Shown here: in pieces, positions 21,006 through 32,345 of the stretch
How positions within the stretch are numbered: position 1 is the first letter of the stretch
Layout: the number at the start of each line of letters is the position of its first letter
NCBI RefSeq assembly: GCF_010183535.1
Contig: NC_071333.1
Span: 16,242,587-16,306,586 of the forward strand
DNA: 64,000 nucleotides
Direction of reading: 5' to 3'
DNA from: Caenorhabditis remanei
Taxonomy: Eukaryota > Nematoda > Chromadorea > Rhabditida > Rhabditidae
Notes under the pieces: model-generated
Told to the model about the DNA's origin: nothing
The model's input: the letters and a program-made list of their open reading frames with translations, nothing else
Databases searched by the model: none
Program-made: the position numbers and the translations under genes

Positions 21006-22093
21006 TAGAAGTTGAATTAACAATAGAATTTAACCAAATCCTAGAATTTCGCCACGTGCGGAGCTTCGTTTTTACATATTGGAAGTTATGAGGGATTTTG
21101 CATGCTCAAATTTAGTTTTGTGCTCAATCAGTTCAGGATTATGGGGCCCAGTACATTTCAAAAATCGTCTGACCTGGAGCCAAAATCTCAAACGGTTAAG
21201 TTGTATGATAAATTGGTTTCCATGCAGTAAGCATATATCAACCAGGACTGGGCATATTATTTGAATTCTTGTTTTGAATGCTCGATATCTTTGGTGAAAG
21301 TTAACCAATCTGTTCAAAACTTTCTCGGCTGTTTTTAATTACTAATTTTTACATTAGGTGACTCAATTCAAGGAACAAGGTTGTGCGGTTACTGTGAACT
21401 AAAAACATGGTCAAATAATTTGCCCAGCTCTGATATCAACTTTGTATTCAAAAATATCAGTAATACAGCATGTTGTGAAAATTAGGAAAAACCAGTGGAA
21501 GTTAAAAATGATTAACAATTTTTAAACCAGGAATGATGCTTTCAGAACTCCCTCCTACCAAAATATTAACAAATTCTAATTGTTTGATCCACCAAAAACG
21601 CTCTTGTGATTAGGTTTGAGTAGCGTTAAGTTTCCCCAACTTTCGTTTGTATTTCTCTAAAGATTAGTTCCCTCATTAGATTATCCAAAGTGTAGAACAG
21701 TGTCATGGTTATTTTCAACAGATAAGTTTGTTTTTCATTCCTTCCAAGCCGTCGTTTGCCTCAAATTCTATTTTCATTTTTCAGTGATCCCATTCCTCTA
21801 CAACAAATGCTCGTTTATTACATCTGTCAAATTGTGACGTTTAGATAACCATACAAAGTCTTATCTGCTGCAAATGTAATGAGACAAATGTGAGAGATAT
21901 CTGAATGATATTATTAGAGTAGTAATTAATCAGATTTCTGACATTCTAAACACTTTATAATTGTTATAACATCCATCTGCACAGCACCTGTTGGTACAAA
22001 TAAAGGTAGGCTTTGTCTACATGTACCCCCCCCCCTCTTTGTGTATTCTCTTTACTGTTCTTCTACCATTTTTTTGTATCGCGTTTCTCCAAA

Positions 22094-22829
22094 ATGAAAA
22101 AGGAATTCCAACTGTGTGAACTACCGAATAAAGTCATAACGAATGTTTTGGCTACAATGCATTTTATCACCACGTAAGTTTTTCTCATTTAAAAAAATTG
22201 TTGCTAGAAGTGTATTGTAACCCACCCCGCTTTCAAATAAATCATAAACGACCCTCCATGACAATTTTCATAAGCCATTGTTATTCAAAACTAAACTTTT
22301 CAAATGTGGTTTATCCATACAATTTTCAGAATGTCGATCGCACAGTGCTCCACAAAATTCTACAATCTTGTGAATTCACTGAATTTGAAAGCCGAAGTCT
22401 CCATCGAGGATTCGTATTTCATTAGTGTATTCACTGACCATTTTGAGCTTAATCTAATACTTCAAGATATTGCACCGGACACAACGCTGGTTGGATCAGT
22501 GTTGGCAAGTCATGAATTTCAAAGCGAATGTAATGGCATTTGGAAAAGACTGAATAACCGCGTAATAGGGCAATGAATAAGAACCAGAATGGATTCATCG
22601 CACTTTGGATGGAGTAACACAAAAACAAGTGTTGGTCTCGCTTTATTGTGACGATGACAGAGCAAAATCAATAATTTAATGTTTCACGACGGAGCGAATG
22701 ATTTTTATTGAAAAAAATCCGTACCTGAACGGCCAACCAATTGAAGTTGAGCAGACATCACAATTTTAAATCAGAAATTATGACTACTTCTTACTCAGCA
22801 AAGAATTTCCAATAGATCTTGATCATAGT
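22094..22829 (+). pseudogene. F-box family gene copy A, broken
   Basis: Exon 1 (22094-22173) encodes MKKEFQLCELPNKVITNVL, an F-box-like start (LPxKVIxxVL). The intron has a GTAAGT donor and TTTTCAG acceptor. Exon 2 (from 22330) encodes MSIAQCSTKFYNLVNSLNLKA and an F-box-associated-type region, stopping at 22576. Compared with copy B the stretch after RVIGQ is missing or garbled, and homology resumes out of frame at about 22600-22829 (NPYLNGQPIEVE-like) before ending at the MITE. Nematode F-box genes of this class act in substrate choice for SCF ubiquitin ligases. This copy is probably dead. Confidence 0.65.
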
Positions 22830-23144
22830 TACCGTAAAAACTGTATTTGAGGTGCTTGCAACTCCATTGTTCAGCGGGTCTGTCGGAGTGCAACTCTATT
22901 ATAGGGGCAATTTAAATAGAGGGTGTATTCATCTATTTTTCGTCGACGAATTCGCCCGTCCTCGATACCCAACTATCTTTTGAATTTGTTTGATTTCATT
23001 AGTTATTTATGCCGAATTCTTCAAACTTTTACGTAAAAACGGACAAAAAATCCTGAATTTTTATAGCAAACTTCGTTTTCAACAAGAAAAATGCCGTCGG
23101 GGCACCACTATTAGAGGGGCACCTCAAATACAGTTTTTACGGTA
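22830..23144. repeat. 315-bp MITE with 26-bp TIRs
   Basis: The left end TACCGTAAAAACTGTATTTG (continuing AGGTGC) is the perfect inverse of the right end (23119-23144). There is no coding capacity. It sits exactly between F-box copy A and copy B. No clear target duplication is visible at its edges. Confidence 0.8.
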
Positions 23145-24060
23145 TTCAAATTCTTCTAAACTCTTGAAATGTAATTTATCGATAATAAATTCAGAATAAC
23201 GATTGCTCAATTTTCTAAAAAATGCTGCAATCATGTGAAATCGCTGAATTTGCGATCCCGAAATATCAGAGTCACCGTCGACGATTGGTACATTATTCAA
23301 GTTAACACTGGCCGTTTTAATCTTCATTTGGAACTTTAAGACATTGCCCTGAACACAATGATGGTAGGATCAGTGTGGGCAAGAGATGGATATCGATCGG
23401 AATATGACGTCGTTTGGAAGAAAACAAATACCCGCGTCATTGACTGGATTCGATTTATCTTGGATTTGATAAACGAGAAAGTCCCATTTTTATTAGAAAT
23501 TGGGGACGGTGAATATGAGCCAGAATAAATTCAACGATCATTGAATGGACTCACAAAAAGAAAACTGGAGGTCTTGGATCCTTCTGACGATGAGAGAGCT
23601 CGATCAATAATTGAATGTTTCACAACGGAGCCAATCTTTTTTATTGAAAGAAAATCCGTACCTGAACGGCGAACCAATTGAAGTTGAACTGACATCCAAG
23701 TTTTTAATGATAAATTATGACTTCATCCAACTGGGGCATGAATTTCCGATGAATCTTGATCTTCTGTTGATCACCAACAGTAAAATCATAGATCTAGATA
23801 ACCACAATTTCTCCCTAAAGATCTGTGCTTTATTCTGAGATCATGGATGCATGAAGCACTTCCAAACCTTCAATTCTTATGTTTCCTGACAAATCAACTC
23901 GTGAATCCAGATGAATTGCTGCATGGTATCCATCATCAAGTAATTTCTCAAGAAATTATAAGAGAAAAAACATTCTTGTGCCAAAAAATTGCAGTAATTC
24001 ATGATTTTCGATCCAAATCAAGCTCCTATTTTATCAATCCACAGTTTCTTCTTCATTTTT
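23145..24060 (+). pseudogene. F-box family gene copy B, broken
   Basis: It aligns to copy A from the acceptor at about 23195 onward: FSKKCCNHVKSLNLRSRNIRV, then a stop at about 23337, DIALNTMMVGSVWARDGY, TRVIDWIRFILDLINEKVPF and a stop at 23526. Homology continues as NPYLNGEPIEVELTSKF, then (frameshifted) LCLILRSWMHEALPNLQFLC and LLHGIHHQVISQEI, which fits the C-terminal half of nematode F-box proteins. At least three disabling lesions are visible. The F-box exon itself is absent, so this is a 5'-truncated tandem duplicate. Confidence 0.65.
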
Positions 24061-24516
24061 TGTTCCGAATTTTTCTGTACAAGTCTTTCTATGTCCCTTT
24101 TTTAAATTTGGTTTTCCATTATTTGATTATTTTACACCCTATTTTCAAGTGTAAAATTTTTCATTTCCCCTATCAAGCTGCTTTTTTATCACATCCACAG
24201 TTTCATCCCCATGTTTCGTTGTGACGTTTTTCTTACAGTTCTTTCGATTTCCTTCTTCTATTTGTTTTATTCCACTATTCAGTTGTTTTACACGCTTTCT
24301 TAAAGTGTATATTTTTTTGTTTTGAGTAACTTCTCAAAATATTTTAAAGGAAATATTTAAAAATACTTCTTTTTTTTTCTTCTATTTTCGTATTTCTATT
24401 GTTGTTCTCCGTTTTTCAGATTTTTGATGGAATAAATTTTAAGCTAAGGGCATTTAACTGTTTTCCTTTTGTATTTTTCGAAATTTTCTCAAACTGAGAA
24501 TAAGCACTGGTTCTGA

Positions 24517-24693
24517 CTATGTCGTATTTTTCTTGATTTCTTCCATGGTGTAACTACAAAATCGTCTTGCTCTGTCAAAATACTGGCCACTTTCGTTGAA
24601 AAACATAGTATAATGAGTGTGGTGTAAGCCATTTACCGAATCCGTCTTCTTCAAAGCGCTTCCATCTTGTGTTCTGACCGATTCGATAATTTC
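24517..24693 (-). CDS. Exon-like fragment, unrecognised
   Basis: A 59-codon open stretch directly after a splice-acceptor consensus (TTTTTTCAACCAG) and ending in TAG. It encodes EIIESVRTQDGSALKKTD followed by THYTMFFNESGQYFDRARRF. Codon-level appearance is protein-like, but no partner exon or start codon is found upstream; a protein-like stretch KEPSWNIDNQRYHSLERINL near 24750 ends in a stop. It may be a final exon or gene relic. Family not identified. Confidence 0.3.
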   Translation of the reverse strand, partial: EIIESVRTQDGSALKKTDSVNGLHHTHYTMFFNESGQYFDRARRFCSYTMEEIKKNTT

Positions 24694-24759
24694 CTGGTTG
24701 AAAAAATGGTAAAAACATACACTTCCCGTGTTTGTTCCTCTTTAATTGTAAAGATTAAT

Positions 24760-26690
24760 GCGTTCCAGTGAATGATATCGTTGATTATCAATGTTCCATG
24801 AGGGTTCCTTTAAAATAAATCGGATACGGTAACATTTCCGTGGCGAGACCAAGATACGCATTCGGTGCGTTGCGGTTGCGTCGCGGTCTTGTTTATCGGT
24901 CCGCACGGCCATCCGAGAGAGAAGAGGTTGAGATGGAGAAAGACAAGAAAAGATCATAGTGACCGGAGAGGGCACAGAAACATGCCAAGAGAAAGGGGGA
25001 GACGACACACTCTCCCAGCAAACAATGACGTATGCTCTTGGTCGATGTGATGGATTCCGAGGCCTGTTGGAAAATGGAGAGGAAAAAAAGAAATTCCAGA
25101 AGACACAGTAGGGCGACAGATGGGTGGAGCGAAGGCTTTCTAGAACCAATCGGCAGCGAAGGAGGCTAGAATAAACTTCGAGTCTGACAAAAGAACAGTG
25201 GTTTTCAGAGTAGGTATTGCTTGAATTCGATTTTTTCTGAAAAATTTGGAAAGATCGACAGTTAATTAGTGGAGTTATATTGAAATTTATTGAAGAATCT
25301 ATTGTAGGAGTGTGTAATAATTAAATGAGTGTAACTATTCCTCCAATTTTATAAATGTTTTCGATAATTAGTTCCAAAATTTCAAGGAAACTCAGTTTTT
25401 GTAGCTCTAGGTCAAGTTAAGATTAGTTCCGCACTGAATTCGTTCAAGCTGTGGAAAATTTGAGCATTTTAAGCAACTGAATTTTTAATTGAAACATTTT
25501 CAAAAACTGAAAGCAGGATTTTTTCCAAATCGTCTAAAGAAATTTTGAGATCTGTATTAATTTCTTTATCCGAAACTCCTTGCCTGTGGGTTACTTGCCA
25601 ATTGCTTCTGAATGTACTAGTTACACATTTGGATAAAACGTTTTCATCTCTGCACACTGACCAAGGCTTGTTGAAAAATAATTTTTTAATTGCAAGTTGA
25701 TATTCCACGACATCAATTTAAACGAAATTTTTTTTGATAAACGTTCATTTGACTTCCTTCAGTTGCATTTAGTCATTTGACCAACGTGAACGTTATTTTC
25801 TCCGTTTTCACGTCTCTTTGGCATTGCACACTTCTCTAAATTTTTCCCCGTTTCTCAGTTTTTCTGTGCTCTGAGCCAACAAACGCAAGCGGCTTGAATT
25901 GAAGCACGCCATAACCAACAAAAATACAAAATGATCTAAAAACTTAGAAGATATCGAGACTTTCTGAGTGGGAAATTTTTGTGAAGGAAAGTTTGTATTC
26001 TGAAAAAGACAAGAGATCTTTGAATGAGTAGGAAGCCATTGAAAATGTGGAAGGGTCTGAAAAAAAGGTTTTTCAACTAAATGAAGAAGTTAAAATCTAG
26101 GTTTTTTGGAATGAGGGCAGACAACTACATAAAAAATGAAACTAAATAGAAACAGGATTTATTTGCAGGCTTATATAGAAAAACATCGAAAAGAGCATTT
26201 TTTGAAATTGGCATGTCACCGAATGATCTCCCACAAAAAGTATCATGCTGACTGAGAACGGTCCTGCAACATGACACATTACCCGGTGATCAGCAAGAAA
26301 AGTTAGAAACACCATATGAAGTCTTTGAAACTTAGTACATTATAAAGCAAATCGCTAGACGAGTCTGATCAAACCGCTCAAAGGTTTTTTAAGATACGGC
26401 ACATCACCAGATGAAACACAAAATGTTTCAAAACTAGAACACATCATAAAGTGGTTTCCAAATCTTGTATAGACCTGGTTTACCAGTTTCAGTTCACTCC
26501 TCACTGCTTGGAGTTGAAGATCAGCTCTCGAATTGCATCAAGAATAGATTCACCTACAATTTCAGAAAACACCGCAGCGATTGTTACATATCCTACTAAA
26601 AAATGTTTCTTTGGTTTCAAAGTAAAATGTGCTAGCTCCATTCATAATTTTTTGAAAGTTCCACTTGAAAAGACAAATTTCTGGTGTTGA
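24760..26690. other. Mostly unassigned region
   Basis: 24840-25150 is GC-richer and has no gene I can support. 25469-25708 (minus) is an open frame lacking an ATG. 26200-26430 carries diverged phrases of the 136-bp repeat family (GGCATGTCACCGAATGATC, GGCACATCACCAGATG). Nothing else is recognised. Confidence 0.35.
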
Positions 26691-27103
26691 ATATTTTATT
26701 TACGGTACTGAAACAATTTGAAAGCTCTCAATATCTGAGAGAAAGAGGCAATGCTCCAACTGGATTTTGTTGCTGCGGTTCTTGTTGAAGCATCACACTC
26801 AGCTTCCACTAATCGCGTTCTTCAAAGTTCGCTGTCTGATTGGATTGGGTTTACTTGACCATAAATACGGCGCTCGTCACGATTACCTGAAAATAATAAA
26901 AAGTTATAGCTGATGGAATTTGTTATGAAGAATGTTTAGATTTATCACGTTTGCCTGAAAAAAACTCTATTTGAAACGTGATGTTTCTTTCTATATCATA
27001 AAATGTGCGTTTTTGTGATGAATTTGAAAAGAACGGAATAAAAATCCTAATTTCACTACTCAACTCACTCGTCAGTTTATTTCCACGTTGATAAAGCAGC
27101 AGT

Positions 27104-27343
27104 TTATCTTGATCGATTTTCTTTTACACTGTCAGCGTCTTCTTTAGTGACTCGTTTCATTTCAAGGTTCTGAGAAACTTTGTTCCAATTATATATCATC
27201 CGATATCGTACATCAAGAAAGGTCGCCGACGGGGATGGACGAAAATGGTCACGTTGACTATTGGAGTGGAGTCCATTTATGTTGCAGAGGTAGATATGTG
27301 AAATAAATGCAAGAATTGAGACCATTGGAATTCCTGTAGCCAT
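27104..27343 (-). CDS. Possible small secreted peptide
   Basis: A 79-residue ATG-initiated frame with a plausible signal peptide (MATGIPMVSILAFISHIYLC) followed by a polar, basic region and one dibasic site (LEMKRVTKED). There are no cysteines. Exon-like stretches downstream (NRDERRIYGQVNPIQSDSEL after TTATTTTCAG, 26880-26817) are in a different frame and could not be joined convincingly. It may be a neuropeptide-like precursor or chance. Function unknown. Confidence 0.3.
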   Translation of the reverse strand: MATGIPMVSILAFISHIYLCNINGLHSNSQRDHFRPSPSATFLDVRYRMIYNWNKVSQNLEMKRVTKEDADSVKENRSR

Positions 27344-27841
27344 GTCGATACGACTTGCAAAACACCACCAAAATGAGTGGAAAAAAAACCATGATTAAAG
27401 CAAGAAACGTATTTTAAAGAACTAAATTGAACTATCTAGAAGACATCCTTTGAATCTGGCAATAAATTTGATTTGATTCAATTGTGTATCATTTACATGG
27501 TGGCTCTTATTTTCACATGGTTTATACCATCCATGAACTTGGTTGAGTATATTGTAGTGCCAAGTAACATTGAAACATCAAGGAGAGTCACATTTCCAGG
27601 TGGTCCATTTCATCTCTTTTGTAGAGTCATTTTTATCAAATCCATCACAATCTTCATCATCGTTTCGCCTGCATGGTCAACTCTTCTCCCTTTATAGAAA
27701 TTCCTGACTGCTCGGCGACAAATAGCCTCACACAGTTTCAGTGTGTTTTCACAGTGTAAGATCCTTAGTGATCATTCGATATCCATAGTGCGGGTCCTGC
27801 AACAAACGAATAAACAATTTTATTCAAGTTCTCAACTCACT

Positions 27842-27949
27842 TAATTGTATAAGGTAAACCATACGCACTTTCCTGCGTTGTCCATGTTTTGTTCCCGTTT
27901 TGTTGTCTATTTCACTCCCGCCGAAGAGTATTATTGATCCTTCTGGTCT
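27842..27949 (-). CDS. Isolated exon-like stretch
   Basis: The open stretch PEGSIILFGGSEIDNKTGTK is bounded by an acceptor-like TTTTTTAG and a donor-like GTGAGT, with no stop in that frame. The ILFGG motif could belong to a kelch-type or aspartic-protease-type protein, but the match is too short to assign. No joining exons were resolved. Confidence 0.25.
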
Positions 27950-28664
27950 AAAAAATAGAAGAACATAAGTAAAATATGTTATGTGTACTGTCTTAAATTG
28001 TTTTCAAAGTGTGGAAAGATTTTGAAGTAAACTGAACAAGTCGGCAACGCTAAAAAAAACATGCTCGTAAATCGACACAAAAAATTATACTTTTTTCTCT
28101 TACAAATTTCTCGAGACTCAAATCGATTCATGTTGAAAATAATGACTTTTCGAAGAGCTAATTTTTTTTCTACCTATTTCTGTAAATAATTATATTGAAT
28201 TTCAGCTTGGGTCTACAAAAAAGGGATTTAAAGAATTTGCCAGGCTGGTATACAAAGGGTGGGATGGAATTTCGGAGTGTCGTTGCTCGTTGTTCTTCCT
28301 ACTACCAGTGGGTAGGACTGTTGTTGCGAACTGTGAATATATTTTTAAAGTCAAAAACAAGAATGAATTGAAGGTGATGAGATAGATATGTTTCTCCAAT
28401 CACTGAAAATCCTGATTTCTTGAAGAAAAAGCCAAAAAAGAAAAAGGGAAAGAAAAACAGAAATAGAACACGTATAATGAAGCATTATGAGTAACGGGAG
28501 GAATATTAAAAAATACCGAAAGTTATGGAAATTACAATGGAGGATTCCAATTTTTAAGCAAGTAAAACTTGGTCGAACGACAGTTCGCATTCACTTTGAA
28601 GCTCGCAACATTTCGCGACCGATTTTCATTTGGAACTCGCATCGAGAATCAATATAAACATCTC

Positions 28665-29102
28665 ACAAGGGAAGTATTTGGAGACGCCATTTTCAAAGGA
28701 CCTATAATTTTGGTTATAGGTATTTTCGACCACGGGGAGTCCATTTCTGCTCTCAAATTCTGCTAAATGTGTCTTCGACCCGAGTTATGAGCTCTTAAAC
28801 GTTTCATATGGTCAAGCCTGTTTGCATGGATTTTCAATTTGGCTGTATATACGCCACCGCGCCAGCGGTTTACTTGTGCTTGTACGTTGCAAAAATGAGC
28901 ATTTATTGCGTATTCTACTTGTCGATTTGGAATTCCATGTGAAAAAAAACTTATCCATATGAAACGCTTGAGAACTCACAACTCGGCTGGCAGACACATT
29001 TAGCAGGTTTTGACTGCAGAAATGGAATCTGCGTAGTCGAAAGTACCTATAACAAAATTTATAGGTCGTTTGAAAGTGGCGTCTTCAAAGACTTCCCTTG
29101 TC
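28665..29102. repeat. 438-bp fold-back element
   Basis: The left arm (ACAAGGGAAGTATTTGGAGA, CGCCATTTTC, GGACCTATAATTTTGG) pairs imperfectly with the right arm (inverse of CAAAATTTATAGGTC, GTGGCGTCTTCAAAGACTTC, CCTTGT). Internally, GTGTCTTCGACCCGAGTT and GTTTCATATGG also pair with their inverse. The loop is at about 28840-28940. Non-coding. Confidence 0.75.
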
Positions 29103-29546
29103 AGAATATGAAAAATGAATTAAAAATCATCGAAATCAACAATCTTCTTCATTTTGTAGTTCGTAATTATCTGAAATAGACTGAAAACCCGACGAAAGCC
29201 TGAATTTATTTGAAAATTTCAATTTTTCTTTAAATTTTATTCATATGACTAGCCACAGTTTTCTTGTCGTAGAATCATCGAAATCTGTATTTTTGATCAT
29301 TTGCAGTTTGAAACCATTGAATCGAAACGAGAATCAGATGATGTTCAAAGTTTTTATTAAACATTGAAATTTTTATTGAAGTTCCGGAGTTCATTTTCAG
29401 CTTATTTCCGTTGATTCCAAACTGTGAATGAGTAAGATAGTTGATTTCGACGGTTCTCTTCGACAAGAAAGCTGTTGCTAGTCATCTGAATTGAATTCAA
29501 AGAAAGAACCAAACACCCCTTTTTTTGGGAACCTTAAAAAAGAGAT

Positions 29547-29618
29547 AGGTTCCACCGAGATTTGAACTCGGGTCGCAGGATTCAAAGTCCTGAGTGCTAA
29601 CCGCTACACCATGGAACC
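29547..29618 (-). tRNA. tRNA-Gln(TTG), copy 1
   Basis: 72 nt, starting GGTTCCATGGTGTAGCGG on the minus strand. The acceptor GGTTCCA pairs with TGGAACC; the anticodon arm CAGGA-CTTTGAA-TCCTG gives anticodon TTG; the T-loop is TTCAAAT. A run of six T on the minus strand (complement of 29536-29541) a few bases downstream is a good Pol III terminator. Confidence 0.95.
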
Positions 29619-29987
29619 TTGCGGTATGCCGATCGGAATGAGCGGTTTTATGGTGGCTATTGTCATTCCTGGTGTCAATCTCAGTTTGCTCTCGCACTTA
29701 TCAGAAGCTATTCTTCGCAAGCAGAGTAGAAATGAAACGGGTGTACTGTTTCAAAAAACGTTTGGCATTTTTTGAATTTCTATAAAAATAAAACAATCTG
29801 TGCTTGAATGTTTATTAAAAATAAAAAAAATATTAACTAAGATTAACAATAAATAATAATAAACAAAAAAAAACAATTTACGTTGTTAGAACTATAAATT
29901 AAACAATCAGCGTTCGAAAAATAGCAGCTATAATAAAAACGTGAAATATTGAAAAAGCAAACAAACAGTATCAAAAGTGAATCGCAT

Positions 29988-30348
29988 TTAGAATTTTTCC
30001 GACCCCATCTGGACGTTGCAAAAATTGACATTGTCACAGTAACAACTCCGGAAGAAATTCTCAACGTCCTCATTCCACTGAAATAAATTTATTAGGTTTT
30101 ATCATAAGAAATAAAAAATGAACAAGTCTAAAAAACATTCTCACCTCCATAAGACAGTCCTGGGAACCATCATACTCATTGGAGCCATCATACCAGTAAA
30201 TTGTAGTGGAATAGATATAGGTTTTCACACAGCTCTTGAAACCATCCACCGCTTTCAAGGTGTGAGAGCCGCCCACGAGGCAAGAAACGGCATTAGTGAA
30301 TGGTGTGAGCACGGCGAAGATGATGACGAGGAGGTAAGATAATTGCAT
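29988..30348 (-). CDS. Small secreted six-cysteine protein (Ly6/ET-module-like) A
   Basis: Two exons (30348-30145, 30077-29988), 97 residues, joined at a phase-0 GT-AG intron. A signal peptide (MQLSYLLVIIFAVLTPFTNA) precedes the mature cysteines C23, C40, C65, C80, C82 and C88, ending CYCDNVNFCN. The CxC-x5-CN ending and the intron before the last three Cys match the gene at 38337-38671. The pattern fits the nematode ET-module or three-finger class of secreted proteins; that assignment is by pattern only. It lies between tRNA copies 1 and 2 on the same strand. Ligand and role unknown. Confidence 0.78.
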
Positions 30349-30631
30349 TGCTTTTTGAGGTAGAAAATGTCGAGGTAGAGTAGAGATGGAAGTGAAACTG
30401 AGAGAAAATTCAAACTTTGGAGTGACTTATACTCTCTTGTGGACCCCGCCTCTTTTTACTGCCATAGACGTTCTGAGAAACAAACTCCGCATTGTTTACA
30501 TGTTCCTGAGAAAGGGGCGTGCACTTCAAAGCACGGAGTAAAAAATTAAACCTAAAGTGTTAACTAAAACTATAAAATAAAATAAACCTGGTTACAATCC
30601 TGAACCTGCTAAAACAGACACACGGAAAAAC

Positions 30632-30790
30632 CTGTAACAGAGGCGCACCTAGCGGGGCCTGTTTGAAGCGGTATAAATTGGTTCCCAAATGAAATATAAA
30701 AAAAACAATTAACTGAAAAAATATAGCTTGATATTTATAGAATATTTCTTCTGTAAAAAACATTTTGATATCGTTAAAGACAATCAAAAA
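30632..30790 (+). repeat. Interspersed repeat shared with 3085-3245
   Basis: CAGAGGCGCACCTAGCGGGG, TTCCCAAATGAAAT and AATATAGCTTGATAT are in the same order as at 3085-3245. Non-coding. Confidence 0.6.
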
Positions 30791-30968
30791 TAGAATGATC
30801 CTGTAATCAATGTCTGCAAATTAAGTGTCACTTCTGAATACATATTTCATATCTGAAAAAAAATTCCAATTGCAGCATTCACCTCGTTAACCCTGACCTT
30901 CTCCCAATTTGGTTTTTCCGGATCCCATCGAATTTAATGTAAAAAATCGAGTGAAAAGTTGAAAAGAT

Positions 30969-31040
30969 AGGTTCCACCGAGATTTGAACTCGGGTCGCAG
31001 GATTCAAAGTCCTGAGTGCTAACCGCTACACCATGGAACC
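30969..31040 (-). tRNA. tRNA-Gln(TTG), copy 2
   Basis: Same 72-nt sequence as copy 1. Downstream on the minus strand only a four-T tract (CTATCTTTTC) follows, a weaker Pol III terminator. Confidence 0.93.
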
Positions 31041-31628
31041 CTACGGTGCTCCGGTCAGGAAGCGTCAATCATATACCATGCAAGGAGTCATTTGCCACTC
31101 TTATCGGAACGCGAATAGGAGCCGGCTCGGGTTTGTGCAGCGCTCCGCCAATTGAGTAAACAGAACAGAACTTTTCTTTGCCAAAAATGACCTTTGCGTG
31201 AGGAATAGCCAAACCGTTTTGAGTAAAAGCTTTGGTTTTGTTGATTTAGTTTTTATCTCTTCAAAACCCACAATATTTATACCTCACAAACTCACTGGCA
31301 GATAAAAATAACAACAGTTTTAGGCCAAACTTCAGCCCGCTTTTGGCACACTTACTTTTTGGAGTGTTCTTACTTTTCTGAACTATAGTTCATGTTTACT
31401 CTATAGAGAAACGGCGGGACTCGCAACACTCAGTGATCAAACTTCAGAAAAATTTAATGACTTTCGGACACTACCAAACAAAGTTTTTGGCAGAAGTTTT
31501 GGCTTTCATTCGTTGAATTTCAGTAACAAAGACACAAAACTGGAGAAACGTTAGTCCTTGCAGTTTTCCTGTTGAATTTCACCGGATTCCATCAAGTTTA
31601 ATGTAAAAAAATTACCAGTTCAAAAGAT

Positions 31629-31700
31629 AGGTTCCACCGAGATTTGAACTCGGGTCGCAGGATTCAAAGTCCTGAGTGCTAACCGCTACACCATGGAACC
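31629..31700 (-). tRNA. tRNA-Gln(TTG), copy 3
   Basis: Identical to copy 1. Its flanks are near-identical to those of copy 2 (tandem duplication). A four-T tract follows on the minus strand. Confidence 0.93.
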
Positions 31701-32273
31701 CTACAGTGCTCCTGCCGGAAAGCGTCAATCATATTCCATACAAAGAGTCATTTGCGACTTTTATCGGAACGGGAACAGGAGCTGGCTCTGGTTTGTGCAG
31801 CGCTCCGCCGATTGAGTAAACAGAACAGAACTTTTCTTTGCCAAAAATGACCTTTGCGTGAGGAATAACCAAACCGTTTTGAGTAAAAGCTTTGGTTTTG
31901 TTGGTTTAGTTTTTATCTCTTTAAAACCCACAATATTTATACCTTACAAACTCATAGGCAGATAAAAATAACAATAGTTTTAGCCCAAACTTCAGCCCGC
32001 TTTTGGCACACTTATTTTTTTGAGTGTTCTTACTTGGCTGAACTATAGTTCGTGTTTACTATAGAAAAACGGCGGGACTCGCAACACTCAGTGATCAAAC
32101 TTCAAAAAAAATTAATGGTCTTCGGACACTACCAAACAAGGTTTTCGGCAAAAATGTTGGTTTTCATTCGTTGAATTCCAGTGGCAAAGCCACAAAACTG
32201 GAGACTTTCCCATTGAATTACCGGATTCCATCAAGTTTCATGTAAAAAAGAACTACGGAAAAGATGAAAAGAT

Positions 32274-32345
32274 AGGTTCCACCGAGATTTGAACTCGGGT
32301 CGCAGGATTCAAAGTCCTGAGTGCTAACCGCTACACCATGGAACC
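32274..32345 (-). tRNA. tRNA-Gln(TTG), copy 4
   Basis: Identical to copy 1. The 3' flank is of the copy 2/3 type, but the 5' flank (GCGGTATGCCAAACGGAATG and onward) is of the copy 1/5 type, so the locus is a recombinant junction. Confidence 0.93.

Larger units (their letters stand above)
30918..32260. repeat. Tandem segmental duplication carrying tRNA-Gln genes
   Basis: Two units (30918-31581 and 31582-32220) and the start of a third (32221-) share CCGGATTCCATC, the tRNA gene, GCGTCAATCATAT, GTTTGTGCAGCGCTCCGCC, CCAAAAATGACCTTTGCGTG and the intervening sequence, at a period of 664 then 639 bp, with roughly 5-10% differences by eye. This explains tRNA copies 2-4. Confidence 0.85.

Noticed and set aside
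24742..25149. Minus-strand 135-codon frame in the GC-rich patch
   Set aside because: Composition is erratic and there is no family resemblance. The GC-rich sequence favours chance open frames.
25469..25708. Minus-strand 79-codon frame
   Set aside because: It has no ATG in frame (it begins with GTG) and no splice acceptor context; the nearest ATG reads another frame.
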